In this document: positions 33,176 through 44,149 of the stretch, in pieces | Numbering within the stretch: the stretch's first letter is position 1 | Layout of the letters: each line of letters opens with the position of its first letter | Origin: Serinus canaria | Lineage: Eukaryota; Chordata; Aves; Passeriformes; Fringillidae | Direction: 5' to 3' | Length of the DNA stretch: 64,000 nucleotides | Assembly: GCF_022539315.1 (NCBI RefSeq) | Contig: NC_066327.1 | Coordinates: 1,817,001 to 1,881,000, forward strand | Program-made: the position numbers and the translations under genes | Notes under the pieces: generated by a model | What the model was told of the DNA's origin: nothing | Seen by the model: only the letters and a program-made list of their open reading frames with translations | Databases searched by the model: none

Positions 33176-33304
33176 GGCACAGAAACCTGAGACCAGAGAA
33201 CCAGAAGGAACCAGGAGCAGGGCATGGCTGGGATGGGATGGAGAGCAGGGGTGTCACTGGTAGGTGACACACAGACACACAGACACACACACACTCAGGG
33301 GATC

Positions 33305-33600
33305 AGGATCCAAGAAGAAAAGGTTTTTATTCTGTGTTCTCCAGTTTATCTACCCTAAGTCATTAACTAAATCACTGTAACTTCTTATATTCATTGGTGC
33401 AAAGCAATTAATGTCAATATAATTGGTAAAAGTTTTACAGAAATGTATTAAGGCACCTATACACATCTACTTATGCACATAGTCCAGCTTACAAAAATTT
33501 CCGTCTTTTCTAATCTGTTCTTATGCCGACGGTTTTGTTTTCTTCTTTGCTCAAAAATCATCAATTGTTATTTCTTCTACTAACTCAGCTTTGCTTGCAG
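33305..33600 (-). mobile_element. Possible second LTR (AT-rich)
   Basis: A sharply AT-rich 300-bp block in otherwise GC-rich DNA, preceded by a short CA array (33267-33296) and carrying minus-strand AATAAA (plus TTTATT near 33326). Composition and signal fit an LTR in minus orientation, but I do not recognise the family. Confidence 0.3.
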
Positions 33601-34204
33601 GCCAGCTGTGAAGCCCCTCCATTCTGGGGGAAGGATTTAGGGTGGGGATAAGGAGGGCAAGAAGGCTCCATCCCTCCTCCCAGTGCTTCCCCACATCCCT
33701 GCCCTGCCCAGCAGCCCTTTCCAGCCCTCTGCAACTCCATCCCCGCTGTCCTGGCTCTGTTGCAGCCCAGTCCCTCTGGCACAGTCCCTCTGCTTCCATC
33801 CAAGCTTTCCTTGAAGCCTCTGTTCCCTTTTCCTGGCCACCAGGGATGCACCCTCAGGGTCAGTGCTCATGAGAGGGCCAGGCCAAGGTGGCCTCTGTCA
33901 TCCATTCCCTAAGGATGCTCATCCTCCTTTGGCAACCCCCAGCTGTGTTTGGGTAGAAAGAATGGAGCTTTTCCTGGATTTGTGGGTGGTTTCTGTTGAG
34001 TTTCCCTGGGAGAAGGAGGTGCCACTGGAATGTGGTGTCACCACACAGGCAATGAGTGGTGAGTGGGCAGAGCAGCCATCCCTGGTGGTGCCTCCAGACC
34101 AGATCCATGCAGGGAAACTGAGGAATGATTCAAGCCAGTTGATTCCAGAGGTGTTTCCCAAAGGCCACACAAAGCCCTGGGACCACTTTCAGCTCTGTGT
34201 TATC
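33601..34204. other. Intergenic, nothing identified
   Basis: Unique sequence between a possible LTR and a CR1. Confidence 0.45.
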
Positions 34205-34400
34205 CCATAGGATCATAGAACATGAAGTGGTTTGGAAGCAAACCTAAAAATCAGCTTGTTCTACCCCCTGCCATGGCAGGGACACCTCCCATTGTCCAGC
34301 CTGGCCTTGGGCACTGCCAGGGATCCAGGGGCAGCCCCAGCTGCTCTGGGCACCCTGTGCCAGGGCCTGCCCACCCTGCCAGGGAACAATTCCTCCCCAG
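34205..34400 (-). mobile_element. CR1 LINE 3' fragment
   Basis: Antisense CR1: GGATCATAGAACATGAAGTGG at its 3' end, then CCATGGCAGGGACACCTCCC and TGGCCTTGGGCACTGCCAGG. Confidence 0.8.
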
Positions 34401-35094
34401 TCCCACGTGTGGCAGTGCCAGAGGAACAGGAACCTCTGTCCTGTGCTCGCAGGGTAACACCACAGTGGGTTATGGGGGATTCCTCAATGTGAGTACAACA
34501 CTAATTAATCACTGGGCCTGATGGTTTTCCTGTGGGATCCTTCCTGTGCTTCCCAGAAAGCCAAAGTGTCCCTGCAGTGCTGGAGCTGTGACAAGGCTGC
34601 TGCAAACAGGGAGCTGAGCAGGGGCTGCGCGTCCAACCTCCTTTAGAACCTCCTTGTGAAAGGGTTTGGGAAAGAATCTTCCTTCTCTCAGTCAAACCTT
34701 GCAGGGTGGGGCTGTTTAGGAGTGCAGGTGGCCTCAGCTGCGTCCATGTGAGATCTGAGTGGCGAGATGGGCTCCGGGAGGTAATTCCCATTTTCCAAAG
34801 CTGCCTTTCCGCAGGAATGTGGGAGCTGGGATGTGATTGGCACCTGCTGGGCTGATGGACAGGCAGGGGGAGCAGGGAGGGGGCAGGCACAGCTCCCTGT
34901 CCATGGAGCAGAGCTGGCTCCCATTAATCCCATCAGTGCTGCTGGCACTAAGCCCCGGGGCCGCAGGGCTGTGCTCCGGGCCAGCCTCGGCTCGGGAGCA
35001 TGGGCAGGAGAGCCCGGTGTGGGCAGCCGTGCCTCCAGGTGGGGTTAAACCGTGGTGCCTGGGCAGCCTGGGCCTTCATACTGGGATAAGGTGG

Positions 35095-35755
35095 GGCTGG
35101 GAGCAGGGCAGGGATGGGGACAGAGTGGAGTGAGAGCTCTGGGCATGGGGACAGGGACAGGGTGGGGTGAGAGCTCTGTGGGTGAGGGATGGGGACAGGG
35201 ACAGGGTGGGCTGAGAGCTCTGGGGATGAGGGATGGGGACATGGACAGGGTGGGGTGAGAGCTCTGGGGATGAGGGATGGGGACATGGACAGGTGAGAGC
35301 TCTGTGGGTGAGGGATGGGGACAGGGACAGGGTGGGCTGAGAGCTCTGGGGATGACGGGACAGCTCTGGGGATATGGGGACAGGGACAAGGTGAGAGCTC
35401 TGGGCATGGGGACAGGGACAGGGTGGGGTGAGAGCTCTGGGGGTGAGGGATGGGGACATGGACAGGGTGGGCTGAGAGCTCTGGGGATGATGGGACAGCT
35501 CTGGGGATATGGGGACAGGGACAAGGTGAGAGCTCTGGCATGGGGACAGGACAGGGTGGGCTGAGAGCTCTGGGGGTGAGGGATGGGGACATGGACAGGG
35601 TGGGCTGAGAGCTCTGGGGATGATGGGACAGCTCTGGGGATATGGGGACAGGGACAAGGTGAGAGCTCTGGGGATGAGGGATGGGGACATGGACAGGGTG
35701 GGGTGAGAGCTCTGGGGATGATGGGACAGCTCTGGGGATGAGGGGACAGGGACAG
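35095..35755. repeat. Minisatellite of about 40-57 bp units
   Basis: Repeated GTGAGAGCTCTGGGGATGAG and GGGGACAGGGACAGGGTGGG blocks in variable order, about 660 bp. Confidence 0.92.
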
Positions 35756-36039
35756 CAGCGTGGGGGTGACCAGCTGGCCATGGAGACTCTCTCTGTGTTG
35801 GAGGAGGACAGTTCCCCTCTGGCAGAGGAGCAGAGCCCCTGCCCCTGCCCGGCTGCAGGCAGCAGCACCCCAACCTTGTCCCCTTCAGTCTGCGGTGGGA
35901 ATAAACGGAGCCCAGCGTTCTGCTGGGCTCCTGAGCCCCCCAGGGAGGGGGCTGGGCTGCCTCTAAATCTCCTAATCCCCTTCATCAGAGTGCCAGACAA
36001 GCAGAGACACCGAGCAAACTGCCTGGGGCTGGGCCCCCC

Positions 36040-36310
36040 TGCTCCTCTGAGCTGCTGCAAATCCCAATCATCCTGCGGGCGATTACAGGGGCTTCTCCTG
36101 CAGCACAATATCCAATCTCCCCCAGAGGCCACCGCAACATATGCAGGGCCAGGCTCCGGGGCCACGGCGGGCTTGTCTCTCGCTCATCCTATTAGCGGAG
36201 AGCCTGGCAGGGCTGTGCGGGCCGGGCACCCGCGGGCCAGCGGGGGAAGGAGCGAGCGGCTGCCCCGACCGCGCTCCCGCTGCTCCGGCACTGCGGGCTG
36301 AGCCAGCCCC
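36040..36310. promoter_or_regulatory. CpG-rich, CNE-like segment
   Basis: Non-repetitive with CCCAATCATCCTGCGG, GCACAATATCCAATC and CATCCTATTAGCGG, passing into CpG-dense sequence. It ends just before the A67 run. Confidence 0.3.
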
Positions 36311-36395
36311 GCCCTGCCCTCTCCATGGTCCTGCTCCGGAGGCTTCACAGCTGCCCGCCTGCCTGTGGGGATCGTGGATTTAAACACATTTCGTG

Positions 36396-36398
<3 letters not shown>

Positions 36399-36465
<67 letters not shown>
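36399..36465. repeat. Uninterrupted run of 67 A
   Basis: Pure homopolymer. The sequence just upstream (36130-36310) is CpG-rich; no processed gene copy was recognised upstream. Confidence 0.95.
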
Positions 36466-36467
<2 letters not shown>

Positions 36468-36817
36468 GGTGTCAGCTTTTCTGTTCTTTTGGAACCTCTG
36501 CCCTGAGCGCTGGGCTGGCTCAGCGGTGATGCAGAGCCCTGCTGCTGTGCCAGGGGGCATTTGTGGCCATCAGCAAGAGCTGTCCCGTTGCTCATCCAAG
36601 GAAAACCCCTCCCTGCTGGGCCCTTCCTGCTCAGGCAGCTCTGGACAGATCTCTGCAGTTGCTTGGCCCAGGAACCACCTCAGCACCTTTCAAATTCTTT
36701 AAGGATGCAGAGAGATCAGTTCCCACCTGGCTCCCTGTGTCCATCTGCCAGAAATGCCCATTGCTGTGGGAGGGAGGAACCTGGGCAAGCACAGATGTGG
36801 GTGGGGGGGAGGCTCTG

Positions 36818-36975
36818 AGGGTGCCCAGAGCAGCTGGGGCTGTCCCTGGATCCCTGGCAGTGCCCAAGGCTAGGCTGGACACTGGGACTGGAGCACCTGG
36901 GACAGTGGGAGGTGTCCCTGCCATGGCAGGGGTGGCACTGGATGAGCTTTAATTTCCCTTCCAACCCAGCCCCAA
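36818..36975 (+). mobile_element. CR1 LINE 3' end, short copy with shared 3' flank
   Basis: Sense CR1, 5'-truncated at 36818. Landmarks GGATCCCTGGCAGTGCCC and GGTGTCCCTGCCATGGC; ends CCTTCCAACCCAGCCCC. The 272 bp that follow are not CR1 but match the 3' flank of the copy at 9236-9755. Confidence 0.8.
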
Positions 36976-37247
36976 CCATCCCCTGATTCCAGGGCTGGGG
37001 TCACTGTGTGGGGAGGAGATGCTGCTGGGATGTGGTGCAGGCACTTGCCCATCACAGGTGCCATGAACAGCCCCGTGCCCCTTTTCCCTTCTCTCCAAGT
37101 GGGAAGGGAAGTGCCAGAGCAGGAAGGCAGGAGGCTCCCAATGAAAGCAGATAAAAGGAGTCAGTTTCCTGTGCACAGCAAAAGCATAGCTGGAGGGACT
37201 CATGGCCACAGGGAGCACCCAAGGATGTGGATTTAGCTGGGATCAGA
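36818..37247. repeat. 430-bp inverted repeat, copy 2
   Basis: The reverse complement of 8965-9394, equal in length with no indels and about 5 mismatches by eye. It spans a CR1 3' end plus 272 bp of non-CR1 sequence. Confidence 0.9.
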
Positions 37248-37460
37248 GCTCCTTCCCTTCCCCTGACCAGGTGGGACACGGAATAAGATGCCCAGAGCAG
37301 CTGTGGCTGCCCCTGGATCCCTGGCAGTGCCCAAGGCCAGGCTGGACACTGGGGCTGGGAGTAGCCTGGGACAGTGGGAGGTGTCTCTGCCATGGCAGGG
37401 GTGGTGGCACTGGGTGATCTCCAAGGTCCCTTCCAACCTAAACCCTTCTGTGATCGTGTG
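37246..37460 (+). mobile_element. CR1 LINE 3' fragment
   Basis: Sense CR1 abutting the inverted repeat: GGTGGGACACGGAATAAGATG, CTGTGGCTGCCCCTGGATCC, ending CCTTCCAACCTAAACCC and TTCTGTGATC. Confidence 0.8.
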
Positions 37461-38003
37461 GCTACTGAAAATTCAGCTTTAAACCTCCCAGTGCTCAGGG
37501 CTGAGCCAAGTCCTGCTGGGAAAGCCCTCAGGAGAAAATGGTGCCACTGCACTGCTGGAGCCAGCAAGAGATCCCAAACCTCATCCCCATTACCATGCAA
37601 GGCCTGGAAATGACCCTGCCAGGCCTGTGCAGGCAGCTGGACTGCAGGTCAGGCCCTCGGGAGGCACAGGAATTAAATTTCCCATCAAAATGGATGTCCC
37701 TGGCCTGGCACTCTCCCAGCTCCTGCTGTAAGCCAGGACCCAATTAAACCAGAGGTACCTGGAAAAGCCAGGTCACAGCAGAGCTTTGGCACGAGCCCAG
37801 CCCAGCCCTGTCACATGCTGTCCCCAGCAGCCACCCTCACCTCTCAGGGACTGGCCAGGAGCTCCCACCTCCTCCACCTCCAGCCAGGAAGGAATCCCCA
37901 GGGACTGGGCAGGGACAGCGAGGCCACATCAGCCCATCCATGGAGCCCAGGCAGCTGGGACAGTGCTGGGGTGCAACATCCTTGTTCCCACCCCTGCAGG
38001 GCT

Positions 38004-38540
38004 CTGGGGGCACCAATTCCCATGGTGAGGGTGCTGCTGCTGGGGTTCCTGTGCCCATTCCTGTTCCCAACCCCCTGCAGGGCTCCCTGGGCATTGATTC
38101 CCATCCTGAGGGTGCTGCTGGGGTCCCTGTGCCCATTCCTGTTCCCAACCCCCTGCAGGGCTTCCTGGGCACCGATTCCCATCCTGAGGGTACTGCTGAT
38201 AGGATCCCTGTGCCCATTCCTGTTCCCATCCCTTGCAGGTCTCCATGGGCACCGATTCCCATCCTGAGGGTACTGCTGATAGGATCCCTGTGCCCATTCC
38301 TGTTCCCATCCCTTGCAGGTCTCCATGGGCACCGATTCCCATCCTGAGGGTGCTGCTGATAGGATCCCTATGCCCATTCCTGTTCCCATCCCTTGCAGGT
38401 CTCCATGGGCACCGATTCCCATCCTGAGGGTGCTGCTGATAGGATCCCTATGCCCATTCCTGTTCCCAACCCCCTGCAGAGGTCCCTGGGCACCGATTCC
38501 CATCCTGAGGATGCTGCTGGGGTCCCTGTGCCCAAGCCCC
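38004..38540. repeat. About 80-bp minisatellite, 6-7 copies
   Basis: GGGCACCGATTCCCATCCTG recurs with an exact 80-bp period in the central copies (near 38248, 38328, 38408) and about 78 bp in the outer ones; each unit also carries CCCATTCCTGTTCCCA. Confidence 0.95.
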
Positions 38541-39734
38541 CCTGGCCGTGCCGGCAGCCGCAGCAGCCGCAGCCCCTCGCAGCCGGTAATTGATGTGTGC
38601 TGCCATGGAAACCAGAGGGCTCCAGCCCGGCTGGATGCGAGCTCAGGGCTCTGCCGGAGGAGGGGAAAGCTTCGTGTGCGTGTGGGGTGAGGGGAGAGCA
38701 CAGGAACGGGGAGGAGAAGCCGGGAGGGAACGAGGAGGGCAGGGAGTGGATGGGATGGGTGGGACAGGGCTGGCAGAGAGGGGAAGGAGGCACAGATGGC
38801 GTCAGGGAGGGGTCTGTATATCCTGGGATGGCTGAGGAGGAGGGAGTGTGGGGGCATGGAATGTTCAGGATGGATAGGGAGAACCTGGAACTGTCTCTGC
38901 TTAGGAAAACACCCTTTGGTCACCTGTCCTAGGGGCGACTGCCCTCTGTGCCAGCTGTGCCAGCCTGGAACCTCCTTCAGCATCCAGACCCTCTTTCCTT
39001 GGGATGGCAGCAAAGAGCATGGGACTGCCCAGGGTCCCTGGGGACACATCCCTGCTCCCAGCTGGCCTGGGCCTGCCCCAGGGGGCAGCTGAGAGCCCCC
39101 AAGGCCCAACACGAGGGGCAGCCCCTCAGGAATGGGGGCACTGATCCCCCCTCACCCCCCTGCAGAGCCCTGGAGAGGGCATGGCTCAAAAGGAGTCCCT
39201 GCAAGGAGAGGGGAGGCTGAGCTTCACCTCCAGGTGGGAACTCCTCTTTCCTCCTCCAGGCTGGGAAGGAGCCTTTGCCTGCTGGTCCAGCCACAGCGAG
39301 CCCAGAGCTGAGCAGGGAGAGGTGCAAGGCTCTGTGTGAGCCCACTGCAGCCCAGATGTGCCACAGCTGCATGGAACCCACCAGAGAGGGGAGCAGCCCT
39401 GCCCCAAGCCAGGAAACTTCCCGGGATCATCGGGATCCTGTGCAAAGGCAGGCAGGGAAACCCCACAGCCAGGGCTGGAGGAGCTGGGGTGGGAACAGCC
39501 ACAAATGTGCCCTGGTTTGGAGAGGCCCAGATGTTTCCAAAGGGTCTGAAATACCCCCAAACCCCCAGCCATGCCTGGGAAAGGAGATGGTGAAATTGAG
39601 CAAGTCTCCAAGGAGCAGTGGTGGAGATGGGAGGGGATCCAGAGAGCTCTGATGGGATTTTCCCTGATTCCCACCTTGGCTGGTGACAGGCCTTGGGGCT
39701 GGAGGTGTTTTGTCATTGAAATATTTGGTTTTCA
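38541..39734. other. Intergenic, nothing identified
   Basis: Unique GC-rich sequence between the 80-bp minisatellite and the last CR1 before the PCDH1 3' end. Confidence 0.45.
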
Positions 39735-39890
39735 ATCATAGAATCAATCACAGAATCATGGAATGGCTTGGGTTGGAAGGGACCTGAAAGCTCCTCCAGC
39801 TCCAACACCCTGCCATGGGCAGGGTCACCTCCCACTGGAGCAGGATGATACAAACCCCGTCCAACCTGGCCTTGCAGGAGCCTGGTCCGT
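39735..39890 (-). mobile_element. CR1 LINE 3' fragment
   Basis: Antisense CR1 with the tail ATCATAGAATC...CACAGAATCATGG, then GGTTGGAAGGGACCTGAAAG. Short and 5'-truncated. Confidence 0.8.
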
Positions 39891-40098
39891 GGGACAGTGC
39901 TCTGGGGGCTTATCCTCCTTGTCCTCGTGCAGGAGCGAGGACAAGGAACAATCCTCGAGCTGGCAAACAGGGAGCCAAGAGCAGGGCAGGGAGGCAGGCA
40001 CATCCCAAAGCCTCGGCAGCTCTTTCTTCCCCTGAGGGTGCTCAGAGGGAGGCGTGGGAAGAAGCAGGCAGGCCCAGAAGCAGCCGGGTTTTCACACT

Positions 40099-40104
40099 TT
40101 TATT
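40099..40104 (-). terminator. PCDH1: Candidate PCDH1 poly(A) signal (AATAAA)
   Basis: TTTATT on the plus strand, AATAAA on the gene strand. It is the only canonical signal on the minus strand between the stop codon and the repeat-containing intergenic DNA beyond 39890. An AGTAAA variant lies upstream near 40395. Confidence 0.5.
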
Positions 40105-42998
40105 GTAAAGCTTTAGGAAGGGCTAATTACAATGGAGTTGGTCATCTTGACAGCTCAGCAAACGAACGGAACAGGGGAGAACGGAAAGAAAGGGGCATCA
40201 CGACGGTGTCATGCTCACGGCTCCGAACAGAAAGAGTTACAAGGGAATCAATTGTGCTCACAGCGCCCGGGGAAAACCAAGCCCAAGGCCCAAAGGCTTC
40301 CCCGCACAGGGAAATGCATCACACATTGAGCAGTACAACCTTAGCAAGAGGCGTCGCCTTAGACATAGGGCACCATCTGAAAAATAGTGGGGGGACTTTA
40401 CTCTGCCATAGGATTTCTCCTTTAGAAAAGCTACACCTGCATGTACATAAAACTGTACAAAAAACAAGGCATCACAAGCAAGGAAATGAAATCTCGTATA
40501 AATAGAACCAACACTGAAGAGCTACAAAGGGGTCGCTTAGATCCTTCCCACGCAGCCCGCCTGCTCCCTGGCTCCCACCTTTGGTTTTCCCCCTGGCTTG
40601 TCCTAGTGCAGTGTGAGATACAGTGAACCCTCCTCCTCCCTGTGCTTGTCTGGACTGGAGCCCGTGGGGAGCTGTCCTCCCCCCACGTGCACAGAGGCTT
40701 TATCCTTCTGGCTTATAATTGTGCAAATGAGCTTCTTCCCACAGCACCTCTTCCTCGCCCTCCCCCAGGACTGATCCCCAGCGACACTGGCAGCTTCCCC
40801 CCGCGACAAATCCCCTCAAACCCCTCTCCCAGGACTGATGGCCGGCACCCTCTCCTCCCCAGGGACCCATCCCCCTGCACCCCGCTGAGGCCCCGGTCTC
40901 CCAAGCCCCTCTCTGGCCTTCCCCACACACCCACCCGGTGCCCCGAGCCCCCCAAGCCCTGTGCACCCCCAGACACCCAGCCCTGGCCCCACCGTGCTCC
41001 CCTCCAAACCCCCAGCAGCCCTCTGTGCACCCCCACAGGCCTCAGCCACCCCCAAACCCATCCCCACCCCATCCCCGTGGACCCCCCTGCACTCCCCCCT
41101 CCCTCCGCACCGTGCTCGCACTGAGGACCTCGCCAGGTGCTCCAGGAGACAGCACAGCAATTCCAGCCACGGGAATTCCAGCCTCGGGATCCCTCTGGAG
41201 ACCCCAGCACAAGGTAGGGAGCCCCCCCGCCGGGATGAGGTGGTCTTGGACAAGCCCCCCTCGGATGTGGCTCCCCGGGGGTCCCCGAGAGGGGGCACTG
41301 GACACTGCCACTGCCTGGGCCCAGGGGAGGCGTGAGCAGCCGAGTTGGCAGTGAAGTCAAAGATCGTGGCCAGTGCGGCCAAATTGCACATTCTGCCCAG
41401 TTTGGCCCTGAAACTACAGAGCTACAATAAAAACAAGGTCAGGAGCGGCACCTGCTCAGGCAGCCAGAGCGGGGAAACGCGGCCCTGTGGGGCAGAGCAG
41501 GAATCCCGGCCGGACCCCCAGCGGGAGCACCCGGCCGCTCCGGGCCCGGCCGGGCGGGAGCAGCAGCGGGAGGCCAGAGGAGGGTCCTGCCTCCTCCGGC
41601 AGGCACCGCCGGGGCCGGGGCCGCGGGCCATGCGGGGTGGCAGCGGTGCCACCCGGGGAAGGCAGGGCTGGGGCACGAGGGACACGAGGGGCATGAGGGG
41701 CACGGGACAGCAGGTGCGAGCAGGCGCCTTCTGCCGCCCTTCCCCTGTGGCCCGGGCTCGGCTGGCACCGTGTCCCCTCAGGGAGCCGCGCGGGGAGGTG
41801 GCTGCGTCCCCATGGAGGGGAGAGGAGCTGCTCAGAGCGGGGTGCTGGGGGGGAGAGGCTGGGCAGGGGGTCCCGACAGGCACTACAGCTATGGCAGGGC
41901 AGGCCCTGCCCCAGCCCTGCGGGGTCCCTGTGGCCCCGGAGCCTGGCGGAGCTCCGTGCCAGCTCCGCGGGCACGGACCGGGCCCTTGCTCACCACAGGA
42001 GAGCCGTCCTGGCGGCCTCGCTCCCTCGGGAAGGTGCCAGAGCTGCAGACGGGAAGCACAAGGGTGCAGCACGGCCCCTCCCGCGGCCCGGAGGGGAAGG
42101 GCTACCCAGGAATGAGGCGCGAGTCGCCCGGACCCCTCCGGCCAGGGGTGCACCCCAAAACCGGAGCTGTGCCCCGGCTGCCAAGGGAGCAGCGACAGAG
42201 CCAGGGGCCCCCTCAGGAAGCCCTGTAAGGGGCTGGGGCTCCTCTGACCCTGCACGGCAGCTGAGGACGCCGGGGCAGCAGGAACCTGCCGGGGAGACCG
42301 GTGGACCTTTGACAATGGAAGAGAAAGCTGGACCCCGTGAGAGTGGCCCTGTGGCCTAAGGGCAGCGGAGTCCAGCGGGCAGGGGCTCGGCGGCCCCCGG
42401 TGTGACCCTGAGACAAAGCTCCTCCTCACAAAGGCAATGGTGGCTTTACAGGCGGATGGGACGGAGGTCGAGGGCACGGCACAGCCTGGCCTCGTGGGCA
42501 TCCCCTGCCCCGAGGAGGCCCGAGGCGATGGGCTGAGAGCCAGAGCCACTGGCGACCTCCCTGCCGGCAGAGGCGGACTGAGGGCTTCTCCGGACCCAGC
42601 CGGTCCCTTCCTGGGGACATCCCCTCCCCGGACCCAGCCGGTCCCTTCTCTGGGGGCTTCCCCACCCCTCCTCCACCCGCCAGGCGCAGGGCCACCACCG
42701 GGGACCCCCTCCCCCACCCCCAAAGCAGCCCCCACCTATGGCACCGGGCAGTCCCTAGGGACCCTGCAGCTTGTGGGCACAGTGACAACGTTCAGAAAGA
42801 GATCCAGGCTGAAAAACGGCTAAGTCCCTACAGTCCGGCCAGGATGCTGCCCCTCTTCTCCAGCTCCCCAGCTGCTGTTTCAGGGACTGATCACATCTCT
42901 ATTTACAATATAGAACACGAGTGCGGGCCGGATGCTGCGCTCCCAGGGGCTCTTCCACGCAGGAAACCATTAAAAGCTGGAACTTGCTCCCTGTGGTT

Positions 42999-43115
42999 TG
43001 TTATTTTTTTTCTCTTTTTTTTTTGTTTTGTTTTTCCTCTTTTTTTTTTTGTCTGCTTCTTTTTTTTTTTTTCTCGTTTTGTTTTGTTTTCTCTTTAAAT
43101 GTCTCTCTTTTTTTG
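42999..43115. repeat. T-rich (mRNA A-rich) low-complexity tract
   Basis: Runs of T with scattered G and C in the presumed PCDH1 3' UTR; A-rich in the transcript. Confidence 0.9.
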
Positions 43116-43574
43116 TTTGTTTCAAGGACAATAAAAAGTTGCGATCAGGCAGGACTTGAATGTCATTCCTATAAGATTCGTATTTACAGGAGTCTACAGC
43201 AAAGAGACAGGCAGCTGGCTCCCCGTGCTCGGGGACACTCCTCGTCCTATGCCCCAGGAACTCCACCAGCTCTGCGTGGACCTTTGGTACGTAAGCCCTT
43301 CTCTCCCTTCTCCGTGCCCTCCGCACCAGGAGCCTGCCCAGCCCTCCCCGGCAGCAGTTCGGGATGCTCGGCAATCGGGGTCGGGATGCTTTTCACCCTC
43401 CCCACCCACCCCCAGCCCCGGGCAACAGGGGGTTAAAAAGGCGCTCCTCTCATCCCTGCCTCGCCCTGCCCTGCTCCCCGCAGAGCCCCCTGCCTGGAGA
43501 AGCGGCAGGAGCCATAAAGCATCGAAGTGGAAAATGTTCCTCTGGCCTCAGCTCCCTGCCCCTCGCGCCCAGCC

Positions 43575-43960
43575 TCACAGGTAGATCTCCCTCTTGGTGG
43601 TCTGGGCCGAGGGGGTGGTGGCTGGCTGGAAGTCCGAGGTCTGGGTGAGAGGAATTTCCTCCATGGGAGAGTCCTTGCAGGGCTCATGGCTACTATTGGA
43701 GAAGGCACTGTACGTGGGGAGCAGGCGGAGGTTGGCCATTTTGGTGCTGCGCTCTTCCGACAGTCTGGGGCTGCCGTTCCCGACTTGCTCTTGACTCCCT
43801 CTGTCTTGGTAAGGCACAAAAGTGGAGAGTTTGAGGGCGTTCTTGGGCCTGCGGCTGGGGGAGGACTGGCCAGGCATCCAGCAGGTGTCGGAGTGGCCGA
43901 ACTCTGTGCACTCCCGGGTGCAGGTCCCAGTCATGGCTACATCGGGCAGAGGCCGGAGAT
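43575..43960 (-). CDS. PCDH1: Protocadherin-1, last coding exon (C-terminal 127 residues)
   Basis: PCDH1 is a delta-1 protocadherin, a single-pass cadherin-family adhesion protein. This exon encodes the end of its long-isoform cytoplasmic tail. The minus-strand frame opens after a consensus acceptor (pyrimidine tract, then CACAG at 43961-43965) in phase 1, completing an Asp codon. It reads LRPLPDVAMTGTCTRE, then GHSDTCWMPG, a Ser/Arg-rich stretch, LKLSTFVPYQDRG, EEIPLTQTSDF and the terminus KREIYL before TGA at 43575-43577. The RPLPDVA and CWMP blocks are typical of delta-1 protocadherin tails. The KREIYL ending and the spacing fit PCDH1 better than PCDH7, which from memory ends in REVYL. No frameshift or stop interrupts the exon. 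The Met at 43971-43973 is intronic and is not a start. The transmembrane segment and extracellular cadherin repeats lie outside the window. Family assignment is firm; the paralogue choice is from memory and slightly less certain. Confidence 0.85.
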
Positions 43961-43980
43961 CTGTGGGGAACAAGGGACAG
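43961..43980 (-). other. PCDH1: PCDH1 splice acceptor before the last exon
   Basis: On the minus strand the intron ends in a pyrimidine-rich run and CCCCACAG, directly before the codon fragment that keeps the protocadherin frame (phase 1). The protein similarity begins exactly here, which fixes the boundary. A 14-bp minisatellite starts about 30 bases further upstream in the intron. Confidence 0.8.
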
Positions 43981-43990
43981 TGGTGTTACC

Positions 43991-44141
43991 CCTGGGAACC
44001 CCGGCTTGGGAACCTGGCCTTGGGAACCTGGCCTTGGGAACCTGGCTTTGGGAACCCTGCATTGGGAACCCCGCCTTGGGAACCCCGCCTTGGGAACCCT
44101 TCCTCGGGAACCCCGCCTTGGGAACCCTGCCTTGGGACCCC
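43991..44141. repeat. 14-bp minisatellite beside the PCDH1 acceptor
   Basis: About 10.6 head-to-tail copies of a 14-base unit (CTTGGGAACCCCGC with variants). The array begins about 30 bases upstream of the last PCDH1 exon in gene orientation, so it occupies the branch-point/pyrimidine-tract neighbourhood. Confidence 0.9.
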
Positions 44142-44149
44142 CCTCTCTG

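Larger units (their letters stand above)
40090..43574 (-). other. PCDH1: Probable PCDH1 3' untranslated region
   Basis: From the stop codon towards lower coordinates, the only minus-strand AATAAA is at 40099-40104, giving a UTR of about 3.5 kb. The far end (40090-40740) is low in repeats and looks like unique UTR sequence. The middle (40750-42800) is strongly G-rich on the mRNA strand and CpG-rich. An A-rich stretch (T runs on the plus strand) occupies 43000-43115. The mRNA strand carries an 8-mer miR-19 seed match (plus 40720-40727) and a 7-mer miR-25/92 match (plus 41383-41389). The long frame at 41422-42735 is a by-product of GC-rich sequence with few stops. UTR extent is inferred; a shorter UTR using a non-canonical signal is possible. 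Confidence 0.5.

Noticed and set aside
34948..36165. 405-residue minus frame rich in PHPQSS repeats
   Set aside because: Produced by the 35-kb minisatellite; unit lengths vary and no domain is present.
37844..39112. 422-residue minus frame with repeats
   Set aside because: Follows the 80-bp minisatellite in its open frame; the non-repeat part has no recognisable domain.
41422..42735. 437-residue minus frame in the PCDH1 3' UTR
   Set aside because: GC-rich sequence with few stops, Pro/Arg/Gly-rich, with no family resemblance; it lies downstream of the PCDH1 stop.
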